A stretch of 46,729 nucleotides of DNA from positions 1-46,729 of the forward strand of contig CAZEFK010000022.1 in assembly GCA_964511405.1 (NCBI GenBank), written 5' to 3'. Source of the stretch: CAZEFK01 sp964511405. GTDB taxonomy: Bacteria > Pseudomonadota > Alphaproteobacteria > Elsterales > Elsteraceae. Shown here one piece after another: positions 23,278-32,290 of the stretch. A program made the translations under genes and the position numbers. The notes under the pieces were generated by a model, which was given only the letters and a program-made list of their open reading frames with translations, was not told the origin of the DNA and made no database searches. The number at the start of each line of letters is the position of its first letter. Within the stretch, counting starts at the first letter, position 1.

Positions 23278-25890
23278 CCCCGCGGCCTGCAGCCCGACCT
23301 CCGCCTCGGCCATCACCGGCAGGTAGATCGTGAAGCGGGTGCCCTCACCGGGCCAGGTGTCCAGCTCGATGGCACCCTTGTGGGCGCTGACGATGCCGTG
23401 GACCACCGACAGCCCGAGCCCGGTGCCGACGCCGACTTCCTTGGTGGTGAAGAACGGGTCGAAGATGCGTTCGACGATGCCGACGGGAATGCCGGTGCCG
23501 TCATCTTCGACCACCAGCCGGCAGTAGGACCCGGCGGGCAGCCGGTCCGGCACCTGGTCGGCCGCCTCCAGGCTGACCGTGATCGAGCCCTTGCCGGAGG
23601 GCATCGCCTGGGCCGAGTTCGAGCACAGGTTCATCAGCACCTGCTGCAGCTGCGTGGGATCGGCGCGCACCGTCGGCGCCGCCTCGATGCGGTCGATCAG
23701 GGTCACGGTGGCAGGCAGGCTGGCGCGCAGCAGATGCATGGTCTCACGGCAGATCGCCGCCAGGTCGACGGCGACATATTCGCCGGTCGAGCCGCGGCTG
23801 AAGGCCAGGATCTGGCCGACCAGCGCCTTGGCCCGGTGCTGGGCGGCGAGTACACGCTGCAGGTCCTGGCGCTCGCGGCTCTCGGGCGGCAGCCGGTTGA
23901 GCGTGAGCTGGGTCAGCATCATCATCGGCAGCAGCACATTGTTGAAGTCGTGGGCGATGCCGCCGGCCAGCGTGCCCACCGCCTCCATTTTGAGGGCCTG
24001 GCGCAGCGTCGCCTCGAGCTGCTGGCGCTCGCCCTCGGCGGCCAGCGCTTCGGTGATGTCGCGGCACAGGATGACGCAGTGGGTCAGCTCGCCCTGGTGG
24101 TCCTTGAGCGGCGTGATCAGCACCGACAGCGACACCGTCCAGTCCCGCGATTCGTGGACGACGTTGACGCTGCTGCCTTCGCCGGTGTCGAGGCAGCGGC
24201 GCAGGCTGTCGAGCACGATCCGTCGGGTGGTCTCGGGCTGGAAGATGTGCAGCGTGGCCCCGATCAGCTCGTGCTCGGCGAGGCCGGTGAGCGTGGCCAT
24301 GGCCGGGTTCGCGTACAGCACGTCCGGCCCCTCGTCGCCGAACTCGGCCGAGGTGATCAGGACGCCATCGCTCGACTGGTCGACCGCCGAGGTGACCAGG
24401 CGCAGCATCTCCTCGATGCGCCGGCGGCGCGTGACATCGCGGCTGTTGAGCACCACCCCGGCCACCGCCGAGGTGCCCAGCAGGTTCACCCCGACGCTCT
24501 CGATATGGACGAAATGGCCGTCGGCATGGCGCTGGCGATGCTCGACCGCGGCCACCCGGCCCGGCTGGGCCGCCAGGTACCGGAACACTTCGGCGAAGCG
24601 CCCGCGCTCTTCGACATGGATCAGCTGGAACGACGACGTGCCCTCCAGCCGCGTCGGCTCGTATCCCAGCACGCGCTCGACCGCCGGGCTCAGATAGCGG
24701 AAATTGCCCTGGGCATCGAGGATCGTGATCATGTCGGTGGAGTGCTGGACCACCGCGCTGAACCACTCCTCGCGGGCATGCAGGTCGGCTTCGCGCCGCG
24801 CGACCTCGTCGAGCATGCGGTCGATGGTGCGGGCCAGCTCCCCCAGCTCGCCGCGGTCATAGGGACCGCCGACGCGCGCGGTGTAGTCGCCACCGGTCAC
24901 ATGCCGCGCCGTGCCCATGATCCGGTCGGTCCAGCGCAGGACCAGATGCCGGCTGCCATACCGGGCGGCCACGGCGATGCCGCCAAGGGCCGCGACGATC
25001 GCGACGATGGTGAAGGTGCGCAAATCAGTCGACAGCTGCAGCACGGTCTGGACCGGCAGGCCGACCGCCAGCACCGCGCCGCCCATGACCTCGGGCGCGC
25101 GCTTGATGCCATAGATGCGCTCGACGCCGTCGAGGCCCTCGACCCGCGCGCCGGAGGCCCGCTCATCCCTGAGGGCGCGGCCGAGCGGCGTGCCGGCGAC
25201 CGACAGGCCGAGCGCCCCGTCCAGCTCCGGCAGCCGGGCCAGCACGGTCCCGGCACCGTCGGTCACCATCAGCGCGGCGTCGGGGCGCTCCAGGGCCGCG
25301 AACCCGTCCCGCAGCCAGCCCGTGCCGAGGGCTGCGACCAAGTAGCCCGACAGCGTGCCGTCGGCGTCGACCAGGCGGCGGACGACGGTGGCTTCGGGGG
25401 TCCGGGCCAGCCGTCCGATGCGATAGGGCTCGACCCAATAATCCTGGGCGGGATGGGCGCGGGTCACGGCCCAGCCCGCGGCCAGCGACCGCGCCCAGGC
25501 TTTGGCCGCGGCCGCGTCGCCGCCGGACAGCGGGTCGCCGTCGGGGGCCGCGCTGCAGTCCAGGCGGCCGTCGGCGGCGATGCGGGCGAAGCCGTCATAG
25601 ACGCTCTGGGTCGCCAGCACCTGCCGCAGATAGCCGCCGCACGCGGCCCGATCGCCGCCGCGAACCTCCTCGGCCTCGGCCATGGTCCGCAGCAGGTCCA
25701 AGGTCGAGCCGATCAGGCGCTCGTGCTCGGTCTCGATCAGCGAGGCCAGCCGCGCCGTGTCGGCCAGGGCGCTGCTCTGCTGCAGGTGCGCCGCATACCA
25801 GGCCGACAGCGCAAGCAGCACCAAGGCCGGCAGGGTGGCCAGCGTGACGAGCAGGATCAGTCGACCATGCAGACTGCGGAAAATTGCCAT
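23275..25890 (-). CDS. Membrane sensor histidine kinase with two PAS domains
   Basis: 871 residues. TM1 at about 10-32, an extracytoplasmic Cache-like sensor (about 33-275), TM2 (about 280-300), HAMP (ending GGDYTARVGGPYDRGELGELA), two PAS domains (about 370-490 and 490-620), HisKA with the phosphorylated His647 in GGIAHDFNNVL, and an HATPase_c domain with the N box (LMNLCSNSAQA), G1 (VEDDGTGIP), the F box (FDPFFTTK) and G2 (GTGLGLS). The H-box form IAHDFNN is typical of the HisKA family that often lacks an adjacent regulator; no response regulator lies here. Its last codon is provided by palindrome A. The signal is unknown. Confidence 0.92.
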   Translation of the reverse strand: MAIFRSLHGRLILLVTLATLPALVLLALSAWYAAHLQQSSALADTARLASLIETEHERLIGSTLDLLRTMAEAEEVRGGDRAACGGYLRQVLATQSVYDGFARIAADGRLDCSAAPDGDPLSGGDAAAAKAWARSLAAGWAVTRAHPAQDYWVEPYRIGRLARTPEATVVRRLVDADGTLSGYLVAALGTGWLRDGFAALERPDAALMVTDGAGTVLARLPELDGALGLSVAGTPLGRALRDERASGARVEGLDGVERIYGIKRAPEVMGGAVLAVGLPVQTVLQLSTDLRTFTIVAIVAALGGIAVAARYGSRHLVLRWTDRIMGTARHVTGGDYTARVGGPYDRGELGELARTIDRMLDEVARREADLHAREEWFSAVVQHSTDMITILDAQGNFRYLSPAVERVLGYEPTRLEGTSSFQLIHVEERGRFAEVFRYLAAQPGRVAAVEHRQRHADGHFVHIESVGVNLLGTSAVAGVVLNSRDVTRRRRIEEMLRLVTSAVDQSSDGVLITSAEFGDEGPDVLYANPAMATLTGLAEHELIGATLHIFQPETTRRIVLDSLRRCLDTGEGSSVNVVHESRDWTVSLSVLITPLKDHQGELTHCVILCRDITEALAAEGERQQLEATLRQALKMEAVGTLAGGIAHDFNNVLLPMMMLTQLTLNRLPPESRERQDLQRVLAAQHRAKALVGQILAFSRGSTGEYVAVDLAAICRETMHLLRASLPATVTLIDRIEAAPTVRADPTQLQQVLMNLCSNSAQAMPSGKGSITVSLEAADQVPDRLPAGSYCRLVVEDDGTGIPVGIVERIFDPFFTTKEVGVGTGLGLSVVHGIVSAHKGAIELDTWPGEGTRFTIYLPVMAEAEVGLQAAG

Positions 25891-25980
25891 ATCGCGGCCA
25901 GATCAGCCGCTTGTTACATGCCGCGAGTCCAGCGCGAAGTCACCGCTGCAAATCGGCCGACCCCCGATCGGTCGAGGCCG

Positions 25981-26340
25981 CTATTGCGGCAGCGGCTGAT
26001 ATTGCGGCGCCGGCGGGGGCGCCAGCGTCCCGCCCGCCGGCGGCCCGACGATCGGTCCCCCGCCTCCGACCGGCGCCTGCCCGACGCGCAGTCGGCAGCC
26101 CAAGCGGTCGTTGGGATCGGAGATGGCGGCGCATTCGGTCAGGCCCTTCATGGGTGAGATGGGCGCTTGGCCGATCTGCTGCTCGCGCGGGGTGCCCGGC
26201 GTGTTCAGCGACTGGTCGGTCAGCGGCGCGTAAATGCCCGACGGCCCGTTCTGGAGCGCCGGCGACGCGCCGCTCTGGGCGAGCGCCGGTCCGGCGGCGA
26301 TGAGGCCAAGGGCCGCGGCCAGGGTGGCGAGGCGCAACAT
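25981..26340 (-). CDS. Small secreted protein of unknown function
   Basis: 119 residues with a clear Sec signal peptide (MLRLATLAAALGLIAAGPALA, cleavage before QSG). The mature part has LTDQSLNTPGTPREQQIGQAP, two Cys residues in ECAAISDPNDRLGC that could pair, and a Pro/Gly-rich tail (VGPPAGGTLAPPPAP). GAGGA lies upstream. It is divergent from the M20 peptidase gene across 137 bases and 90 bases upstream of the sensor kinase gene on the same strand, so it could be cotranscribed with the kinase. No family is recognised; periplasmic location is inferred from the signal peptide. Confidence 0.75.
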   Translation of the reverse strand: MLRLATLAAALGLIAAGPALAQSGASPALQNGPSGIYAPLTDQSLNTPGTPREQQIGQAPISPMKGLTECAAISDPNDRLGCRLRVGQAPVGGGGPIVGPPAGGTLAPPPAPQYQPLPQ

Positions 26341-26423
26341 GGCTGGTCCTCGATGGTGATTGCGTTCGCCGCAGGAACAGGCCCGTCGCAGCGCATGTTC
26401 CAAAACGGCCGGGCACGCCGCTT

Positions 26424-26440
26424 GACCCCCGGACGGGGTC
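26424..26440. promoter_or_regulatory. Short inverted repeat in the M20 promoter region
   Basis: GACCCC-CGGAC-GGGGTC is a perfect 6-bp inverted repeat lying 38 bases before the M20 start, in a divergent intergenic region. The preceding TTGACC could be a -35 box partly covered by the repeat, as in repressor sites. Weak, short evidence. Confidence 0.25.
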
Positions 26441-26477
26441 GCTCCTAGCGTCGGGCTTGGCTTCGATCGGATGAGCA

Positions 26478-27764
26478 ATGGACGGCATCGACCCCGGACC
26501 CGGCGAGCGGCTGTTCCGCCGCATCGACGACAAGCGCAGCGAGCTGGTCGACCTCGCCCGCGACCTGGTCCGGCTGCCGACCGTCAACCCGCCCGGCGAG
26601 GCCTATGCCGACTGCGCGCGCCTGATCGGCGAGCGCCTGCGCGCCCGCGGCTTCGAGATCCAGTACATCCGCGCGGACGGTGCGGTCGGCGACAGCGACC
26701 GCTATCCCCGGACCAATGTCGTGGCCCGGGTGGTCGGCCGCCCCGGGGGGCCGTGCGTCCATTTCAACGGCCATATCGACGTCGTCGAAGCCGGGCATGG
26801 CTGGACCGTCGACCCGTTCGCCGGCGTGGTGCGCGACGGCCGGCTCTACGGTCGCGGCAGCTGCGACATGAAAGGCGGCCTGGCTGCGTCGATCATTGCC
26901 GTCGAAGCCATCCTGGAGCTTGGACTGCCCTTCGGCGCCCTGGAGATCTCGGGCACCGTCGATGAGGAGTCGGGCGGCCACGGGGGTGTCGCGCATCTTG
27001 CCGCCCACGGCTTCTTCTCGGCCCCGCGCGTCGATCACGTCATCATCCCCGAGCCGCTCAACCCCGACCGCGTCTGCCTCGGCCACCGCGGCGTGTGGTG
27101 GGCGGAGATCGAGACCCGGGGCCGGATCGCCCACGGCTCCATGCCGTTCCTGGGGGTGAGCGCGATCCGCCATATGGGCCTGGTCCTGGACCGGCTGGAG
27201 CGGCAGCTGCTACCGGCGCTGGAGCGGCGGACCACGCGCATGCCGGTGGTGCCCGACGGCGCGCGCCAATCCACGCTCAACATCAACTCGGTCCATGGCG
27301 GCCAACCCGAGGGCTTCGACGGCCTGCCCAGCCCGTGCGTCGCCGACAGCTGCCGGATCGTGATCGACCGCCGCTTCCTGATCGAGGAGCCGTTCGAGCA
27401 GGTGCGCGGCGAAGTCGTGGCCCTGCTCGACGCGCTGGCCGCCGAGCGCCCGGATTTCGCCTACGGCCTGCGCGACATGATGACGGTCCACCCGACCATG
27501 ACCCAACCCGACGCGCCGGTGGTCCAGGCGCTCGACGCCGCCATCGCCCGCATCCTGGGCCGGCCGGCGGTCCATGTCGCCTCGCCGGGCACCTACGACC
27601 AGAAGCACATCGCCCGGATCGGGCATCTGCATGACTGCGTCGCCTACGGCCCGGGGATCCTGGAGCTGGCGCACCAGCCCGACGAGTGGGTCGGAATCGA
27701 CGACATGGTCGCCTCGGCCAAGGTCATGGCCGCCGCCGCCCTCGCCCTGGCGGCGCGGCGGTAA
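26478..27764 (+). CDS. M20 family metallopeptidase / deacylase (ArgE/DapE-like)
   Basis: 428 residues, the usual length. The two-zinc site is visible: His99 and Asp101 in FNGHIDVV, Asp130 in GRGSCDMKGG (bridging), and Glu163-Glu164 in TVDEESGGHGG (general base); EPLNPDRV supplies further ligand positions and a His near the C-terminus fits the last. Named relatives are acetylornithine deacetylase, succinyl-diaminopimelate desuccinylase and aminoacyl peptidases; the sequence does not separate them. It overlaps the next gene as TAATG, so the two hydrolases are made together, and a peptide importer follows. A role in breaking down imported peptides or N-acyl amino acids is likely. Confidence 0.88.
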   Translation: MDGIDPGPGERLFRRIDDKRSELVDLARDLVRLPTVNPPGEAYADCARLIGERLRARGFEIQYIRADGAVGDSDRYPRTNVVARVVGRPGGPCVHFNGHIDVVEAGHGWTVDPFAGVVRDGRLYGRGSCDMKGGLAASIIAVEAILELGLPFGALEISGTVDEESGGHGGVAHLAAHGFFSAPRVDHVIIPEPLNPDRVCLGHRGVWWAEIETRGRIAHGSMPFLGVSAIRHMGLVLDRLERQLLPALERRTTRMPVVPDGARQSTLNINSVHGGQPEGFDGLPSPCVADSCRIVIDRRFLIEEPFEQVRGEVVALLDALAAERPDFAYGLRDMMTVHPTMTQPDAPVVQALDAAIARILGRPAVHVASPGTYDQKHIARIGHLHDCVAYGPGILELAHQPDEWVGIDDMVASAKVMAAAALALAARR

Positions 27765-28780
27765 TGGCGCTGCCGGCCATGCCCACCGGCCGGCGCAACC
27801 TGATCACCGACGTGCCCGGCCTGGCGGTCGGCAATGCCGACGACGTGGGCGCCGCGACCGGCACCACCGTGGTCCTGGCCGACCGGCCGGCGGTGGCGGC
27901 GGTCGACGTCCGTGGCGGCGCCCCGGGCACGCGCGAGACCGACCTCTTGGACCCCAGCTGCGTGGTCGACGCGGTCGACGCGCTGGTCCTGAGCGGGGGA
28001 TCGGCTTTCGGCCTCGATGCCGCGGCCGGGGTCATGGGCTGGCTGGCCGAGCGCGGCCGCGGCTTCGCCATCGGCAGCGCCCGGGTCCCCTTGGTGCCCA
28101 GCGCCATCCTGTTCGACCTGGCCAACGGCGGCGACAAGGCCTGGACCGAGCCGCCCTATCGCCGGCTGGGCCGCGCCGCGGTCGAGGCGGCCGGGCCGGA
28201 TTTCCGCCTGGGCAGCGCCGGCGCCGGCCTCGGCGCCCTAGCCGGCGCGCTCAAGGGCGGGCTGGGCAGCGCCTCCGCCGTCACCCCCGACGGCACCACG
28301 GTCGGCGCCCTGGTCGCCGCCAACCCGGTGGGCTCGGTCATCATGCCCGGCAGCGCCGGCGTGTTCTGGGCCTGGCCCTGGGAGCAGGCCGGCGAGTTCG
28401 GCGGCCGCCGGCCCGACCGGCCGGTCGATCTGGACGACTGGGGCGGCTGCCGCGACGGCCTGCGCCTGGAGCTGGGCGGCCACACCACCATCGCCGTGAT
28501 CGCGACCGACGCCACCCTGACCAAGGCCGAGGCCAAGCGCCTGGCGATCATGGCCCAGGACGGCCTCGCCCGGGCCGTGCGGCCGGCGCACACGCCCTAT
28601 GACGGCGACCTGGTGTTCGCCCTGGCCACCGGCCGGGCGCCGGCGCCCGGCCGCCCGGAGCATCTGGTGCGCCTGGGCGGCCTCGCCGCCGACTGCCTGG
28701 CGCGCGCCATCGCCCGGGCGGTCTACGAAGCGACGGCCCTGGCCGGCTTGCCAGCCTGGCGCGACCTGTTCGGCGGCTGA
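27764..28780 (+). CDS. P1 family self-processing aminopeptidase (DmpA/NylC-like)
   Basis: 338 residues. The family blocks ITDVPGLAVG near the start, LSGGSAFGLDAAAGVM, GSAGAGLGALAGALKGGLGS and HTPYDGDLVFALATG are all present. P1 enzymes cut themselves to free an N-terminal Ser/Thr nucleophile; in relatives the site is usually Asn-Thr-Thr before the VIATDA block. Here it reads GGHTTIAVIATDA, so the expected nucleophile Thr241 is kept but the residue before it is His240. Start ATG overlaps the M20 stop (TAATG). The stop codon's last base is the first base of palindrome B. Substrates of the family include D- and beta-amino-acid peptides and nylon oligomers; here probably a peptide. Confidence 0.88.
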   Translation: MALPAMPTGRRNLITDVPGLAVGNADDVGAATGTTVVLADRPAVAAVDVRGGAPGTRETDLLDPSCVVDAVDALVLSGGSAFGLDAAAGVMGWLAERGRGFAIGSARVPLVPSAILFDLANGGDKAWTEPPYRRLGRAAVEAAGPDFRLGSAGAGLGALAGALKGGLGSASAVTPDGTTVGALVAANPVGSVIMPGSAGVFWAWPWEQAGEFGGRRPDRPVDLDDWGGCRDGLRLELGGHTTIAVIATDATLTKAEAKRLAIMAQDGLARAVRPAHTPYDGDLVFALATGRAPAPGRPEHLVRLGGLAADCLARAIARAVYEATALAGLPAWRDLFGG

Positions 28781-28819
28781 GAGGGTGTGAAGGGATGCGG
28801 GCATCCCTTCACACCCTCT
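28780..28819. repeat. Palindromic element B after the P1 peptidase gene
   Basis: Two perfect 19-base arms (28780-28798 and 28801-28819) around a two-base GG centre make a near-perfect palindrome; the arm reads AGAGGGTGTGAAGGGATGC. It begins at the last base of the P1 stop codon. It shares AGGGTGTGA with palindrome A. There is no T-run, so it is an atypical terminator; it could separate the peptidase pair from the dpp operon or stabilise the upstream message. Confidence 0.85.
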
Positions 28820-28831
28820 GACTGCGCCTCT

Positions 28832-28859
28832 TTGCCCTAGCGGCATCCTGGACTACGGT
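28832..28859 (+). promoter_or_regulatory. Possible sigma-70 promoter of the dpp operon
   Basis: TTGCCC (28832-28837) and TACGGT (28854-28859) are 16 bases apart, 44 bases before the binding-protein ATG and just after palindrome B. Match to the consensus is poor, so this is only a candidate. Confidence 0.25.
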
Positions 28860-28902
28860 TGCGCTTCGCGCCGTCCGTCGGCAACCAGCAGGAGCCGGAC
28901 CC

Positions 28903-30459
28903 ATGACGCAGCCGATCACCCGCCGCGCCGCCCTCCGCGGCGCCAGCGCGCTCGCGGCCGGAGCCGCCCTGGGCGCCCCGGCCCGGGCCCTCGCCCAAGG
29001 CACGCACGACCGCGCGGTCGTGCGCGCCGAGCGCGATATCCAGACCCTGGACCCCGGATTCCGAACCTCTACGGTCGAAGGCAACATACTGCGCGCCGCG
29101 ACCCAGCGCCTGGCCAGCTTCAAGCCCGGCGTCGTCGAGTTCGAGAACGACGCCGCCGCCGAGATCAAGCGCGTCAGCCCGACGGTGATCGAGTTCACCC
29201 TCAAGCCCGGGCTGAAGTTCCACGGCGACAAGTACGGCGAGATGACCGCCGACGACGTGAAGTTCTCGTTCGAGCGGTTCAACAACCCGCCGGCCGGTGC
29301 GCCCAAGCCGACCTATGCCAGCGACTGGGGCGCCCTCGACGGCGTCGAGGTGACCGGCCCCCTGAGCGGCCGGCTGGTGCTGAAATCGCCCGCCCCCGGC
29401 CTGTGGACCACCGCGATCTGCGACATCTCGGGCTCGATCATGTCGCGCAAGGCGTTCGAGGCGCTGGGCGACAAGGTCAAGACCCAGGTCATCGGCACCG
29501 GCCCCTATGTCCAGGCCGAATGGGTGGCGAACGAGCGGTTAGTGCTGCGCGCCAATCGCGACTACAAGGGCCGCGCGCCGGCCTTCCGCGAGATCGTCCA
29601 GCGCCCGATCCAGGACAGCCACACCGCGCAGATCGCCTTCCAGTCGGGCGAGATCGATTTTACGCGCGTCGACCTGACCGCGATCGACCAGTTCGCCAAG
29701 ATGGCCGACACGGCCATGACCAAGCTCAACGCCATCGACTACATCTGGCTGGGCATCAACGTCGAGAAGGGGCCGCTGTCCGACGTCCGGGTCCGCCAGG
29801 CGATCCGCTACGCGCTCGACGTCGACGCCGCCCTGGTGGCGGGCTATGACGGCCGTGTCCAGCGTGCCAAGACGCTGATCCCGCCGGCCCTGCTCGGCCA
29901 CTGGGCGGACGCGCCGGTCTATGCCCGCGACGTCGCCAAGGCCAAGTCGCTGCTGGCCGCGGCCGGCCTGGCCAGCGGCCTCAAGACCCGCATCACCTGC
30001 CTCAACCAGGCCACGTACCGCAACATGGCGCAGGTCATGCAGGCGAGCCTGGCCGAGGCCGGCATCCAGGCCGAGGTCGAGGCGCTGGACGGCGGCAGCT
30101 ACTGGTCGTCGGGCGAGGGCGACAAGGGCAAGCAGCTGGAGCTGTCGATCCAGCTGTTCAAGGGCAAGTTCGACCCCAGCTTCTACACGCAGTGGTTCAC
30201 CACGTCCCAGATCGGCGCCTGGAACTGGGAGCGTTGGAGCAACGCCGACTACGACAAGCTCCATGGCGAAGCGGCGGCCACCATCGAGGCAGCCGAGCGC
30301 AAGGCCAAGCTCATCCGGATGCAGCAGCTGATGGACGAGAGCGCCGCGTTCGTCTGGCTGACCCACGATGTGCTGGCGTTCGCCGCGCACAAGTGGCTGA
30401 AGCCGAGTCTGCTGCCCAATGGCAGCGACTGGCAGCTGGCGGACTTCACGCGGGTCTAG
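28903..30459 (+). CDS. Peptide ABC transporter substrate-binding protein (SBP_bac_5), Tat-exported
   Basis: 518 residues. The signal has a twin-arginine motif (TRRAALRG, Arg7-Arg8) and a hydrophobic Ala-rich core ending ARALAQG, so export folded through Tat is expected. The mature protein has the family 5 layout: RAERDIQTLDPGF at the start, LKPGLKFHGDK and DVKFSFERF, IGTGPY and VRQAIRYALD. Such proteins bind di- or oligopeptides and sometimes nickel or opines. AGGAG lies upstream of the ATG. It leads a full five-gene importer and follows two peptidases. Confidence 0.92.
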   Translation: MTQPITRRAALRGASALAAGAALGAPARALAQGTHDRAVVRAERDIQTLDPGFRTSTVEGNILRAATQRLASFKPGVVEFENDAAAEIKRVSPTVIEFTLKPGLKFHGDKYGEMTADDVKFSFERFNNPPAGAPKPTYASDWGALDGVEVTGPLSGRLVLKSPAPGLWTTAICDISGSIMSRKAFEALGDKVKTQVIGTGPYVQAEWVANERLVLRANRDYKGRAPAFREIVQRPIQDSHTAQIAFQSGEIDFTRVDLTAIDQFAKMADTAMTKLNAIDYIWLGINVEKGPLSDVRVRQAIRYALDVDAALVAGYDGRVQRAKTLIPPALLGHWADAPVYARDVAKAKSLLAAAGLASGLKTRITCLNQATYRNMAQVMQASLAEAGIQAEVEALDGGSYWSSGEGDKGKQLELSIQLFKGKFDPSFYTQWFTTSQIGAWNWERWSNADYDKLHGEAAATIEAAERKAKLIRMQQLMDESAAFVWLTHDVLAFAAHKWLKPSLLPNGSDWQLADFTRV

Positions 30460-30503
30460 GCGGCGGGGCAAGCGACCAGCCCGGCGACGGCCGCGCCAGC
30501 ACG

Positions 30504-31460
30504 ATGCTGCGCTATCTGGTGGGCCGCCTGGGCACCACGCTGCTGATCCTGCTGGGCGCGGTCGTCCTGCTGTTCAGCCTGACCTGGCTGGTGCCCGGCG
30601 ACCCGGCGGCGACCCTGCTGGGGCCGCGGGCGTCGCCCGAGGCCGTAGCGGATTTCCGCCAGCGCCTGGGCCTCGACCGGCCGCCGCCGGTGCAGCTGGT
30701 CCGCTTCCTGGGCCGGGTGGCCCAGGGCGACCTGGGGGCCGACGTGATCTCGGGGCGGCCGATCGCCGACATGGTGCTGGAGGTCCTGCCCTACACCCTC
30801 ACGCTCACGGCCCTGTCGATCGGCTTGGCGGCGCTGCTCGGCATCCCGCTCGGCTGCTTCGCCGCGACCCATGCCGGGACCCTGGCCGACCGGGTGCTGG
30901 CGGTCGCGTCGGTGGCGCTGATCGCCGTGCCGTCCTACGTGGTGGCGATCTTCTTGCTGCTGATCTTCGCGCTGTGGCTGGGCTGGCTGCCGGCGCTGGG
31001 CGTCGGCGACACCGGCGACCTGGTCGGCCAGGCCGCCCGACTGGTGCTGCCGACCGCGGCCCTGGCGCTCGGCTGGATCGGCTACATCGCGCGGCTGATG
31101 CGCGCCTCGCTGCTGGAGGTGCTGGGCGAGCCCTTCATCCGCACGATGCGGGCCTATGGGGTGAGCGAGCATCGCATCCTGTACCGCCACGCCCTCAAGA
31201 ACGCCTTCATCCCGACCTTGGCCGTGCTGGGGCTGGGGGTCGGCAAGCTGCTGGGCGGCGCCATCTTCATCGAGATCATCTTCGCCCGACCGGGGATTGG
31301 GAAACTGGTGTACGACGCCCTCGGCACCCGCAACTACCCGGTGGTGCAAGGCACCGTCCTGGTCGTCGTGGCGCTGTTCGTCGCGACCAACCTGGCCGTC
31401 GACCTGGCCGCCGCCTGGCTCGACCCGCGGGTCCGGCAGAGCCTGACGGGGTCCGCATGA
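30504..31460 (+). CDS. Peptide ABC transporter permease, DppB-like
   Basis: 318 residues with an N-terminal membrane segment (MLRYLVGRLGTTLLILLGAV) and five more; the EAA loop reads TMRAYGVSEHRILYRHALKNAF. The GDPAATLLG and GLDRPPPVQ blocks after the first segment are standard for DppB. The ATG at 30504 has no strong ribosome site but starts the conserved segment exactly; 44 bases separate it from the binding-protein gene. It forms the channel with the next gene product, and its last base pairs overlap that start as ATGA. Confidence 0.93.
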   Translation: MLRYLVGRLGTTLLILLGAVVLLFSLTWLVPGDPAATLLGPRASPEAVADFRQRLGLDRPPPVQLVRFLGRVAQGDLGADVISGRPIADMVLEVLPYTLTLTALSIGLAALLGIPLGCFAATHAGTLADRVLAVASVALIAVPSYVVAIFLLLIFALWLGWLPALGVGDTGDLVGQAARLVLPTAALALGWIGYIARLMRASLLEVLGEPFIRTMRAYGVSEHRILYRHALKNAFIPTLAVLGLGVGKLLGGAIFIEIIFARPGIGKLVYDALGTRNYPVVQGTVLVVVALFVATNLAVDLAAAWLDPRVRQSLTGSA

Positions 31461-32290
31461 CGCTCGCGGCCCAGCTCTGGCGCCACGGCACCGGCCGCAT
31501 CGGCCTGGTGCTGGTCGTGCTGCTGCTGGCCGTGACCGTGGCCGCCGGCTGGCTGGCGCCGGCCGATCCCAACCACATCGACGTCCTGCACCGGTTCCAG
31601 GCGCCGTCACCGGCGCACTGGTTCGGCACCGACCAGCTCGGCCGCGACTTCCTCAGCCGGCTGGTCTACGGCACGCGCCTCGCCGTCGGCATTGCGGTCT
31701 CGGTGGCGGCGCTGTCGCTGGCGGCCGGCACGGCGCTGGGCATCGCCGCCGCCTATGCCCCACCCTGGGGCGAGCGGGCCCTGCTGGTCGCCTTCGACGT
31801 GCTGAGCGCCTTCCCCAGCCTGATCTTCGCGCTCGCCCTGGTCGCGGTGCTGGGGCCGGGGCTGGCCAATGTCATGATCGTGGTCGCGCTGTCGCTGGTG
31901 CCGCAATTCGGGCGGGTCGCGCGCGCCCAGGTGCTGGCGCTACGCCAGGCGCCGTTCCTGGAGGCCGAGCGCGCGCTGGGCGCGGGGCCGCTGCGCGTCG
32001 CCCTGGTCCATATCCTGCCCAACATCCTGGGCAGCCTGGCCGTCCTGGCGTCGATGGACGTGCCGGCGGTGATCACGATCGAGGCGGCGCTCAGCTTCCT
32101 GGGGGTCGGGGTGGCGCCGCCGCTCGCCTCCTGGGGCACCCTGCTGCATGACGGCTATGACGGCATCGACCGCAGCTACTGGCCGGTCGGCTTCGCCGGC
32201 GGCGCCCTGATCGTGGCCACCCTGGGTTTCACGCTGCTGGGCGAGGCGCTGCGCGACGTGATCGATCCCAAGCTCCGGCCCCCGGTATGA
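31457..32290 (+). CDS. Peptide ABC transporter permease, DppC-like
   Basis: 277 residues. After the first membrane segment come the DppC hallmarks HWFGTDQLGRDFLSRLVYGTR, five further segments and the EAA-type loop EAERALGAGPLRVALVHILPNI. The ATG overlaps the DppB stop (ATGA) and the gene's own stop overlaps the DppD start in the same way, so the channel and ATPase subunits are coupled in translation. Length and topology are normal. Confidence 0.93.
   Translation: MTLAAQLWRHGTGRIGLVLVVLLLAVTVAAGWLAPADPNHIDVLHRFQAPSPAHWFGTDQLGRDFLSRLVYGTRLAVGIAVSVAALSLAAGTALGIAAAYAPPWGERALLVAFDVLSAFPSLIFALALVAVLGPGLANVMIVVALSLVPQFGRVARAQVLALRQAPFLEAERALGAGPLRVALVHILPNILGSLAVLASMDVPAVITIEAALSFLGVGVAPPLASWGTLLHDGYDGIDRSYWPVGFAGGALIVATLGFTLLGEALRDVIDPKLRPPV

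Noticed and set aside
23248..26157. Open frame of 969 codons opposite the sensor kinase
   Set aside because: It lacks any domain and mirrors the kinase; the kinase has all HisKA/HATPase motifs.
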